A DNA stretch of 5,388 nucleotides from Nanobdellota archaeon (GCA_030690755.1 JAUYGA010000061.1:1-5388), one strand, 5' to 3'. Positions 1-5,250 are shown, counted from the stretch's first letter. The notes: generated by a model from the sequence alone, not told the origin. Program-made: numbers and translations.

Positions 1-47
1 TTATCCTTCAATACCAGATTACTCTTCTTTATTTCAACTTTTACCAT
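1..47 (-). CDS. Partial 5' end of a minus-strand gene, product unknown
   Basis: The first 15 codons of a minus-strand gene that leaves the window; the peptide reads MVKVEIKKSNLVLKD. The ATG at 47-45 is the only usable start, because an in-frame TAG lies three codons upstream (56-54). No ribosome binding site precedes it. A TATA-like box (minus strand ATTTATAC, 76-69) is centred about 25 bases upstream of the ATG, the spacing expected for a leaderless archaeal transcript. The alternating hydrophobic/charged residues suggest a beta strand, but nothing identifies a family. The evidence for a gene is the promoter geometry, not homology. All three plus-strand frames are also open over this short stretch, so coding potential alone does not decide the matter. 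Confidence 0.45.
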   Translation of the reverse strand, partial: MVKVEIKKSNLVLKD

Positions 48-65
48 AGCTATCTATAGATAGCT
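48..65. promoter_or_regulatory. 18-bp perfect palindrome, candidate operator
   Basis: AGCTATCTATAGATAGCT is its own reverse complement over all 18 bases. It begins one base upstream of the minus-strand ATG and ends just short of the TATA-like box at 69-76, so it covers the expected transcription start. A dyad in that position is typical of a site where a dimeric repressor blocks initiation. The operator role is inferred; the symmetry is seen directly. Confidence 0.5.
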
Positions 66-68
66 CTA

Positions 69-76
69 GTATAAAT
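69..76 (-). promoter_or_regulatory. TATA box of the left-edge minus-strand gene
   Basis: Reads ATTTATAC on the minus strand. Its centre is about 25 bases from the ATG at 47, which fits archaeal TBP/TFB initiation at or next to the start codon (leaderless mRNA). The sequence upstream of it is not strongly BRE-like. Confidence 0.45.
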
Positions 77-164
77 AGATTGCGGTGATTGAGTATATAC
101 GTTATCTTAATAGAAAATCAGGAATTTGCCTTTACAGTTACCGGCGCATGAATCATTTAACAGA

Positions 165-177
165 AAAAGTTTAAAAG
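165..177 (+). promoter_or_regulatory. Promoter of the helicase-fragment gene
   Basis: An A-rich BRE-like stretch (about 163-168) is followed by the TATA-like TTTAAAAG at 170-177. Initiation about 25 bases downstream, near 199, would leave a ~20-base leader that contains the ribosome binding site GGGAGTG at 205-211. A second TATA-like string (ATTTAAAA, about 184-191) lies too close to that site to be preferred. Confidence 0.4.
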
Positions 178-204
178 CATACTGATTTAAAACACATAAC
201 ATAT

Positions 205-211
205 GGGAGTG
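205..211 (+). promoter_or_regulatory. Ribosome binding site before the helicase fragment
   Basis: GGGAGTG lies seven bases before the ATG at 219 and resembles the archaeal Shine-Dalgarno consensus. It supports that start and shows that the truncated gene still has translation signals. Confidence 0.5.
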
Positions 212-218
212 TAGACAA

Positions 219-926
219 ATGGGAAAAAAAACAGAAAAATCAACATCCTCAGAAGCATATTCAGAAATCGGTTTAGCTGATATTCCGTCAGAAGTAAAAT
301 TCCTTCTTGAAAAAAGAAATATAACTGAATTAAGGCCTGCTCAGAAAAAAGCAATCAATGAAGGATTATTCAACCAAGAAAGCATCCTCGTTTGCACCCC
401 GACAGCTTCAGGAAAAACTCTTATTGCAGAAATGGCTGCTCTTAACACAATTTTTAATCTCCAGGGAAAGGTTGTTTATGTTGTGCCATTGAAAGCGCTC
501 GCATCAGAAAAGTACAAGGAGTTCAAGAAAGATTATGGAGATAAAGTAAAAATTGCATTATCCATTGGAGATCTTGATTCTACAGACCCCTTCTTGGCAA
601 GTTATGATTTCATAATATGCACGGCAGAAAAGCTTGATTCATTGACAAGGCATAGCGCGCCTTGGTTAAAACAGGTCAAAACAATAATAATTGATGAGAT
701 ACACCTATTGAATGATATCAATCGAGGGCCGACACTTGAAATTCTAATAACCATAATGAAGAACTTAGTAAAAGATATGCAGATAATCGCGCTTTCTGCA
801 ACAATCGGAAATTCCAAAGAGTTGGCAGAATGGCTGAAAGCAAAACTTATAGTTGACAATTGGAGACCTGTGAAGCTTAAGAAAGGTGTTTATTATGATG
901 GGACGATTGAATTTCATGAGAGTTAA
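219..926 (+). CDS. Hel308/Ski2-like helicase, RecA1 domain only (truncated or split)
   Basis: A 235-residue superfamily 2 helicase fragment. Visible motifs in order: LRPAQ (38-42, Q-motif region), Walker A TPTASGKT (60-67), Ia VPLKALASEK (89-98), TAEKLDSLTR (135-144), Walker B DEIH (159-162), SATIGN (193-198), then NWRPVKL (214-220) and GVYYDGTIEF (223-232). The last two are typical of Hel308 at the exit of RecA domain 1. Hel308 proteins are around 700 residues and act on stalled replication forks by 3'-5' unwinding; here RecA2 (motifs IV-VI), the winged helix, the ratchet and the C-terminal domains are missing. The stop falls at the domain boundary in a short tandem repeat. All RecA1 motifs are intact and both a promoter and a ribosome binding site are present, so ATP binding may be retained, but a lone RecA1 should not unwind DNA. 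It could be a deletion remnant, half of a split gene, or a regulatory stand-alone domain. No continuation is recognisable in the ~110 bases downstream. Confidence 0.85.
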   Translation: MGKKTEKSTSSEAYSEIGLADIPSEVKFLLEKRNITELRPAQKKAINEGLFNQESILVCTPTASGKTLIAEMAALNTIFNLQGKVVYVVPLKALASEKYKEFKKDYGDKVKIALSIGDLDSTDPFLASYDFIICTAEKLDSLTRHSAPWLKQVKTIIIDEIHLLNDINRGPTLEILITIMKNLVKDMQIIALSATIGNSKELAEWLKAKLIVDNWRPVKLKKGVYYDGTIEFHES

Positions 927-955
927 TGAAGTTTAATGAATTTAATGAGTTTAAT
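921..955 (+). repeat. Short AT-rich tandem repeat at the helicase stop
   Basis: Three full units and one partial unit of a 9-10 base repeat: AGTTAATGA (921-929), AGTTTAATGA (930-939), ATTTAATGA (940-948), GTTTAAT (949-955). The helicase TAA lies inside the first unit and a TGA follows directly. Such a repeat is a natural site for replication slippage or a deletion join and may mark where the helicase gene was cut. Confidence 0.65.
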
Positions 956-989
956 TGGTGAATTTGCAGGACAAAAGTTCATGCAAAGG

Positions 990-998
990 TATTTAAAG
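990..998 (+). promoter_or_regulatory. TATA box of the prefoldin-ftsY gene string
   Basis: TATTTAAAG is preceded by purine-rich GCAAAGG, which resembles a BRE. Initiation about 25 bases later, near 1019-1021, gives a short leader with the ribosome binding site at 1026-1030. The T-tract at 1008-1012 may also help end the helicase transcript. Confidence 0.5.
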
Positions 999-1025
999 AA
1001 TTGTTAATTTTTATTGCTTGTTTAT

Positions 1026-1030
1026 GAGGG
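1026..1030 (+). promoter_or_regulatory. Ribosome binding site of prefoldin alpha
   Basis: GAGGG lies six bases before the ATG at 1037. It fixes that start and therefore supports the long charged N-terminus being part of the protein. Confidence 0.5.
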
Positions 1031-1036
1031 AAAAAT

Positions 1037-1594
1037 ATGGCAAAAAATTCGAAAAAGAAAGAAGCTAAAGAAGAAAAACAGGAAGCAAGAGAGCTTAACA
1101 CAATTAAAGAAGTAGCTATAGAAACAGTTGCATCTGATAATGTTAAGAATAGTGTTAATGATTTTGATGATGAAGAATTCCATCTTCCGGCGAAACAGAA
1201 GGAAGTTCAGCAAAAATACATGGAACTTCAGATGGTTGATGCTCAACTTAAACAGATACAAAAGCAGATGATGTCTATGGAAGGTCAGATGGAAGAGATA
1301 AAAGCGATAGTTGAAACTCTCACAGAGCTTAAAAGCATAGAAGTGGGAAAAGAGCTTTACGTTCCCATCACTTCAGGAGTTTTTGTTAAAGCTGTGCTTA
1401 AAGAAAATGAAAAAGTTTTAGTTAATGTTGGTTCAAATACAGTCGTATTAAAATCTGTTGAAGAAGCAAAAGATTTGATAAACAGGCAGCTTAAAGAAGT
1501 TGATAAAGTTAAACTTCAGTTGCTTGAAGAGTTTCAGAGGCTTGCTTTAAAGTCTGAAAACTTAGAAAAGGAAATGATGGGACTGGTTTCCTAA
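1037..1594 (+). CDS. pfdA: Prefoldin alpha subunit with charged N-terminal extension
   Basis: A 185-residue prefoldin alpha subunit. In archaea two alpha and four beta subunits form a jellyfish-shaped cytosolic hexamer whose coiled-coil tentacles hold unfolded proteins and pass them to the thermosome. The core starts near residue 52: a first coiled-coil helix (about 52-99, QQKYMELQMVDAQLKQIQKQ), two beta hairpins (about 104-138, including ELYVPITSGVFVKAVLKENE and VLVNVGSNTVVL) and a second helix (about 140-182, starting SVEEAKDLI). The hairpin block is the clearest family signature. Archaeal alpha subunits are usually about 140-150 residues; the excess is a lysine/glutamate-rich tail (1-20) and an acidic stretch (NDFDDEEF, 41-48) ahead of the core. 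It is the first gene of the string and lies seven bases before ftsY, a pairing known in archaea. The extension's role is unknown; a disordered tail is likely. Confidence 0.9.
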   Translation: MAKNSKKKEAKEEKQEARELNTIKEVAIETVASDNVKNSVNDFDDEEFHLPAKQKEVQQKYMELQMVDAQLKQIQKQMMSMEGQMEEIKAIVETLTELKSIEVGKELYVPITSGVFVKAVLKENEKVLVNVGSNTVVLKSVEEAKDLINRQLKEVDKVKLQLLEEFQRLALKSENLEKEMMGLVS

Positions 1595-1601
1595 ATTTAA
1601 A

Positions 1602-3320
1602 ATGTTTGGTTTCTTAAAAAACAAGCTGAAAGAAGCAGTATCGCGTTTTTCTAGACGTGTCGATGAAGAAGTGGAAGAGAAGACTGAAGAGAAAGTAGAA
1701 AAAAAGATAGAGAAAAGCGCAGAACCAAAAGTAGAAAAAAAAATAGAAAAAAAGCCCGAAGTAAGGGTGGAAAAAAAGACGGAGCGAAGGGTAGAAGCAA
1801 AGACTGAAAAAAAGATAGAAAAACAAGAAAAGAAAGAAGAAAAAAAGGCAGGAGAAACAGAATCTGAAGATCTGCTTGCAGAAGAAATAAAAAGAAAACC
1901 TTCTGAGGAAATCATCCTGAAAAAAGAAATCTTTGATGAGCTGAATCTCATCAGAGAACAAAAGAACAAAGTTTCTGAAGAGCTTGAACAGTTAAAGCAA
2001 ACAAAATCAATTTCTGAAAAAAAAGAAGATTCAAAGAAAGATAAAATCTTGCCTGAAAAGGTTGCAAAAGAAAGTATTACAAAGATAAAAAAAGAGATTT
2101 CTCAGATAAACGAAGAAGTCAAAGAAGTTGAAGAGAAAAAGGGTTTCTTAAGCAGATTATTTGGAAGAAAAGATAAGGCTGAGAAGGAAAAAGAGCATGA
2201 AGAGCAAGAGAAAAAGAAAGCTTCAGAAAAAGAAGATTTTTATGGATTAAAAAAGTATGAATCTGAAAAAATCAAAGAATCAGAAGTAGAAGAACAGCAA
2301 GAATTGCCAGAGCCTGCTACGGAAATTGTTGAGTCTGAAGATGAAGTTAAAACAAAAAAAACTTCGGTTGAAGAAATAAAATCTAAAGAAATTTTCTCTA
2401 AAGAATCCAAATCTAACGAAGTCCAGCCAACTTCTGAGAAAAAAGGTTTCTTTCAGTTCATTACGCAGAAGATAACAACAAAGACAATTTCTGAATCGAA
2501 ATTTGAAGAGCTTTTTTGGGATCTCGAGCTTGCAATGCTCGAAAACAATGTTGCTGTAGAGGTCATTGAAAAGATAAAAACTGATCTGAAAAAGAATCTT
2601 GTCGGCGTTCCTATACAAAGGTCTAAGGTGGATGAGACTATAGTCTATTCTCTAAGAGAAAGCATAGAAAGCCTGTTTGATGTTCCGGAAGTGGATTTGA
2701 TACAGAAGATAATTGATAAGAAGCAAAAACCCTTTGTTATCGTTTTTGTCGGCGTGAATGGTTCGGGTAAGACAACCACAATCGCCAAATTGACAAAGCT
2801 TCTTCTTGAAAAGAAATTGACAGTTGTTCTTGGCGCGGCAGACACTTTTAGAGCGGCAGCAATAGACCAGCTTCAGCTTCATGCTAACAATCTCGGAGTC
2901 AAACTTGTGAAACATGATTATGGCAGCGATCCTGCAGCAGTTGCTTTTGATGCGATAAAACATGCAGAAGCCGCGAAAAAAGACGTTGTCATGATAGACA
3001 CTGCTGGAAGATTGCACAGCAACATAAACTTGATGGATGAGATGAGAAAGATACTTAGGGTTGCTAAACCGGATTTGACAATTTTTATCGGAGAATCAAT
3101 AACAGGGAATGATTGCGTAGAACAGGCAAAGATGTTCAACGAGGCTGCTGGATTTGACGCTATAGTGTTGTCAAAAGCAGATGTTGACGAAAAAGGCGGA
3201 GCTGCAATAAGCATTTCTTATATAACAAAAAAACCAATCATGTATATCGGCGTAGGCCAGAATTATACAGACCTGAAAAAATTTGATTCAAAACTGATTA
3301 TAGAGAGTTTAGGGTTTTAA
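1602..3320 (+). CDS. ftsY: Signal recognition particle receptor FtsY
   Basis: A 572-residue SRP receptor GTPase that docks SRP-bound ribosomes at the membrane by forming a heterodimer with SRP54. The C-terminal NG unit is complete. The N domain spans about 297-372 (FEELFWDLELAMLENNVA). The G domain carries G1 GVNGSGKTTT (384-393), DTFRAAAIDQL (414-424), G3 DTAGR (466-470), GESITGNDCVEQA, G4 SKAD (524-527) followed by KGGAA, and a closing GVGQ (550-553). GESITGND and GVGQ favour FtsY over SRP54, as does the absence of a methionine-rich M domain. The first ~290 residues are a K/E-rich A region, much longer than is usual in archaea. It holds an N-terminal amphipathic segment (MFGFLKNKLKEAV), a tetrad repeat (24-75), and two further GF motifs at 181 and 282, the latter where bacterial FtsY has its membrane-targeting helix. 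No clear ribosome binding site precedes the ATG, seven bases after pfdA, so translational coupling is likely. Confidence 0.95.
   Translation: MFGFLKNKLKEAVSRFSRRVDEEVEEKTEEKVEKKIEKSAEPKVEKKIEKKPEVRVEKKTERRVEAKTEKKIEKQEKKEEKKAGETESEDLLAEEIKRKPSEEIILKKEIFDELNLIREQKNKVSEELEQLKQTKSISEKKEDSKKDKILPEKVAKESITKIKKEISQINEEVKEVEEKKGFLSRLFGRKDKAEKEKEHEEQEKKKASEKEDFYGLKKYESEKIKESEVEEQQELPEPATEIVESEDEVKTKKTSVEEIKSKEIFSKESKSNEVQPTSEKKGFFQFITQKITTKTISESKFEELFWDLELAMLENNVAVEVIEKIKTDLKKNLVGVPIQRSKVDETIVYSLRESIESLFDVPEVDLIQKIIDKKQKPFVIVFVGVNGSGKTTTIAKLTKLLLEKKLTVVLGAADTFRAAAIDQLQLHANNLGVKLVKHDYGSDPAAVAFDAIKHAEAAKKDVVMIDTAGRLHSNINLMDEMRKILRVAKPDLTIFIGESITGNDCVEQAKMFNEAAGFDAIVLSKADVDEKGGAAISISYITKKPIMYIGVGQNYTDLKKFDSKLIIESLGF
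1671..1826 (+). repeat. Tetrapeptide repeat in FtsY (13 units, 12-base period)
   Basis: FtsY residues 24-75 read as 13 consecutive four-residue units without a break: VEEK, TEEK, VEKK, IEKS, AEPK, VEKK, IEKK, PEVR, VEKK, TERR, VEAK, TEKK, IEKQ. Glutamate occupies position 2 in all 13 and K/R occupies position 4 in 11. Position 1 is V, I, T, A or P. The preceding VDEE (20-23) is close to a fourteenth unit. The DNA shows a 12-base period rich in GTAGAAAAAAAG-like words. A long charged single helix is the likely structure, interrupted by prolines at 42 and 52. Confidence 0.75.
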
Positions 3321-3324
3321 GGAG
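3319..3324 (+). promoter_or_regulatory. Ribosome binding site overlapping the ftsY stop
   Basis: AAGGAG starts within the ftsY TAA (3318-3320) and ends three bases before the ATG at 3328. The spacing is short but the match is strong, supporting translation of the next gene as part of the same transcript. Confidence 0.45.
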
Positions 3325-3327
3325 AAA

Positions 3328-4050
3328 ATGTTTGAGTTTTTTAAGGAAAAAAAACTGAATTATGCGGGAATAAGAAGTTTTCTTGACGAGGATGAATTTG
3401 AACTATATGGTTTGTTAAAAGATGAACTCTCGAAACGAAAGATTGCTTCTGATGCTCGCAATAAAAGTAGAGATGATAAAAATCGCAGCAAAAATAAAAG
3501 CAGTAATGAAGGTATTAGGCTCGCATTATTTTATCCAGGATCAGAATATGATGTTGCAAATCCGATAATGATACTTAATTCTCTCATTGATTTCAAGAAG
3601 AAAAACCAGGTGATTATGACTTATGTTGACTTGAAGGATATGTATCATTTCATACCTGCTAACATCAAGATCTGTGTAACCAATGTCAACCCAAAAATAA
3701 GAAACAGGCATAATTATAAATACACAAAGTTTAAAATAGAGAATACTCTTATTGAAATAAAATATTATCATGAAGATGCTTTTGAATTCATAAGACGTAT
3801 AAGAGTCAAAAAACGCGAGAAATTCGACATTTATTTCGAAAGGGCTTTTAATGTGATAAGGGCTACAGAAGATGACGAATTTCCAAAAAATGTCTTTGAG
3901 ACAACATCAGATTTGATATTTTCAGATGAGCCATTGACTCATGAGAAAGAATATGAGAAGCAGGGTTTTGAAAGAATTTCATTAAGTAAAAACATAAGTC
4001 GCTTAGGGCTTTATGAGGATTTTTCAGTTTATTCAAAAAAGAGGGATTAA
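3328..4050 (+). CDS. Conserved-looking protein, possible methyltransferase-like Rossmann fold
   Basis: A 240-residue soluble protein I cannot assign. Residues 1-40 are probably helical and begin MFEFFKEKK, much like the FtsY N-terminus. Residues 42-60 are a charged, probably flexible linker (RNKSRDDKNRSKNKSS). From 63 on, the strand order resembles a class I SAM methyltransferase: RLALFYPGSEYDV (64-76, a PGS turn where motif I would lie), VIMTYVDL (95-102, acid after strand 2), IEIKYYHEDAFEF (142-154, motif III-like), KFDIYFERAFNVIR (165-178, motif IV-like), DLIFSDEPL (195-203), and a closing GFERISLSK with EDFSVYSK. The glycine-rich loop is poor (PGSEYD, no GxGxG), so it may be inactive or a related nucleotide-binding fold. 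It lies 7 bases after ftsY and 8 before the membrane protein, so a role in membrane targeting or translation is conceivable. The fold call is inference from pattern only. Confidence 0.8.
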   Translation: MFEFFKEKKLNYAGIRSFLDEDEFELYGLLKDELSKRKIASDARNKSRDDKNRSKNKSSNEGIRLALFYPGSEYDVANPIMILNSLIDFKKKNQVIMTYVDLKDMYHFIPANIKICVTNVNPKIRNRHNYKYTKFKIENTLIEIKYYHEDAFEFIRRIRVKKREKFDIYFERAFNVIRATEDDEFPKNVFETTSDLIFSDEPLTHEKEYEKQGFERISLSKNISRLGLYEDFSVYSKKRD

Positions 4051-4058
4051 AAAGCAAA

Positions 4059-4412
4059 ATGGCACTTGGCTGGTTTTCAAATTTTATGATATATTTTGTA
4101 ATAGCAATAATGTTCGCTCTGATAAATTCTGCTTTGTTTTTCATTTCTGGAAAAATAATTAAAATTAAAGAAGGCACGTTTTTAAAGGCATTAGCTTGCG
4201 GAATTTATACTGGCTTAGCAGGAATGGTGCTTGCTTATTTTAACATGTTGATATTGACAGTTTTCTTCGCGGTATTGACTTTGTTTGTTATAAACTTTAT
4301 TTATGAATTAAGTTTCAAGGATAAAATACTTTACCTGATGTGGCTGGCATGGGTTGTTTTGATTTTATTGTTTTCTTTAGTCGTTGTTGGTATTGGGAGA
4401 ATTATTTTTTAA
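4059..4412 (+). CDS. Small four-helix integral membrane protein, function unknown
   Basis: 117 residues, almost wholly hydrophobic. Four membrane segments are visible: about 8-31, 41-61, 62-82 (a tight hairpin with the previous one) and 91-115. Loops are short and basic (GKIIKIKEG at 31-39, SFKDK at 85-89). No catalytic motif or recognisable family signature is seen. The start lies eight bases after the previous stop; the nearest ribosome binding site is GAGGG at 4041-4045, 13 bases upstream and a little far, so coupling to the previous gene is likely. It is the last gene of the string and ends 15 bases from the convergent scpA stop. Being co-transcribed with the SRP receptor hints at a membrane-biogenesis link, but this is only contextual. 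Confidence 0.75.
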   Translation: MALGWFSNFMIYFVIAIMFALINSALFFISGKIIKIKEGTFLKALACGIYTGLAGMVLAYFNMLILTVFFAVLTLFVINFIYELSFKDKILYLMWLAWVVLILLFSLVVVGIGRIIF

Positions 4413-4427
4413 AAGTTTATTTCAATA
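4401..4427. terminator. Possible shared terminator between convergent genes
   Basis: Only 15 bases separate the membrane-protein stop from the scpA stop. T-runs are present on the plus strand (TTTTTT at 4405-4410, overlapping the stop codon) and a shorter one on the minus strand within TTTTAAAA. Archaeal RNA polymerase stops at U-rich tracts, so this could end both transcripts. No clear hairpin is seen. Confidence 0.3.
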
Positions 4428-5219
4428 TTATTCAACTTTCTTTTCTGCAACCTTTTCTAGAGACTCTTTGAATTCTTCGACGGCTTTTTGTTTAGGGTCA
4501 GTGGAATGATGCAAAAGTTCAACTTCAATCTCGCCAAAATGATTTTGCTGGTGCATGTCAATCTTTCGTTGGTTTGTCAGATGCAAAAGTGGGACAAATG
4601 TATGAATCTTATCCTGCCTGCTGTGTGAAGGCAGCAGTTGCGTAAATGTGGCTCTTGACTGGTTTGCTTCGAAATGAATAAGGATTTTTTTGTAGACTCG
4701 TTCCATGAGCGCAGAAATATCTATTTTTTTTTCAGGAGCGTTCATGTGCACAGGAGGATTTCTAAGCAGCCTTCTCTTTTTGACTTCAAGCGCTTTTTGC
4801 AGCGCGCCGACAAGATCGTAAATCGACACTTTTCTCAGTCTCGGTTGCGGAGTTCTAGGCGTCAGCGGCGGTACAGATAAGTTTCCTTCACTTCTCTGAT
4901 TGAAATTTTCAAGATCTTCATAGAAACCATCTTCGTCCATTGAAGGGCCGGCAATAAGCCTATCAAGATCTGACAGGTCTTCTCCAAGTAGTTTGTTTGA
5001 CTGGATTTTCAATAAGATTGCAGCAGCAAGTAAAACTTTTCCAGAAATTCTGAAATCATGTTCTTTAAGTTCTTTAATCGCTTTGATGTATTTTTGCGTC
5101 AATTGAGAGATATTTACATCCCAAGGATCCATTCCTTCATTTTTGACGAGAGAATAAAGTAGAGACTGCCATGTCACTTCATCCTCTTTTATGAGCATAC
5201 TGTAGATTTTATCATTCAT
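4428..5219 (-). CDS. scpA: Segregation and condensation protein A (kleisin)
   Basis: A 263-residue kleisin that bridges the heads of the SMC dimer to form the ring that organises and separates chromosomes. The N-terminal SMC-binding domain is clear: TWQSLLYSLVKNEGMDPWDV (16-35), then ISQLTQKYIKAIKEL and RISGKVLLAAAILLKIQSNKLL (57-78). A charged, proline-containing linker (about 80-165) follows, then a C-terminal winged helix (about 168-238) with FVPLLHLTNQRKIDMHQ and FGEIEVELL, and a K/E-rich tail. The length matches archaeal ScpA. I chose the ATG at 5219 because a TATA box at 5243-5250 is centred about 27 bases upstream of it, as for a leaderless transcript. A GTG at 5234, five codons earlier, is in frame but lies too close to that TATA box and lacks a ribosome binding site. 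No smc or scpB is visible, and the gene is convergent with the ftsY string. Confidence 0.92.
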   Translation of the reverse strand: MNDKIYSMLIKEDEVTWQSLLYSLVKNEGMDPWDVNISQLTQKYIKAIKELKEHDFRISGKVLLAAAILLKIQSNKLLGEDLSDLDRLIAGPSMDEDGFYEDLENFNQRSEGNLSVPPLTPRTPQPRLRKVSIYDLVGALQKALEVKKRRLLRNPPVHMNAPEKKIDISALMERVYKKILIHFEANQSRATFTQLLPSHSRQDKIHTFVPLLHLTNQRKIDMHQQNHFGEIEVELLHHSTDPKQKAVEEFKESLEKVAEKKVE

Positions 5220-5242
5220 AAGGAAATCCAACACAGAGGAAG

Positions 5243-5250
5243 TTTATAAA
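5243..5250 (-). promoter_or_regulatory. TATA box of scpA
   Basis: TTTATAAA (TTTTATAAAC in minus-strand context) is centred about 27 bases before the ATG at 5219 and only about 13 before the alternative GTG at 5234. It therefore argues for the shorter protein and a leaderless mRNA, and shows that scpA has its own promoter. Confidence 0.5.

Noticed and set aside
66..218. Searched the divergent intergenic region for a tRNA or C/D box RNA
   Set aside because: No cloverleaf or paired RUGAUGA/CUGA boxes are apparent; only promoter-like elements can be supported.
928..963. Small plus-strand open frame MKFNEFNEFNW
   Set aside because: It is simply the tandem repeat read in another frame, and is too short.
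1614..1969. Long minus-strand open frames opposite the FtsY A region
   Set aside because: Their peptides are almost all F, S, L and C runs, the expected antisense of K/E-rich codons. The plus-strand frame carries the recognisable FtsY.
3171..3182. SKAD instead of the common TKxD at FtsY motif G4
   Set aside because: A serine for threonine change is conservative; the lysine and aspartate that matter for guanine recognition are kept.
2280..3214. Several minus-strand open frames opposite the FtsY NG domain
   Set aside because: They have no family signature or start signals and lie wholly inside a well-supported gene.
4674..4880. Plus-strand open frame of 68 codons within scpA
   Set aside because: Arginine/phenylalanine-rich antisense of the ScpA linker, with no ribosome binding site or promoter.
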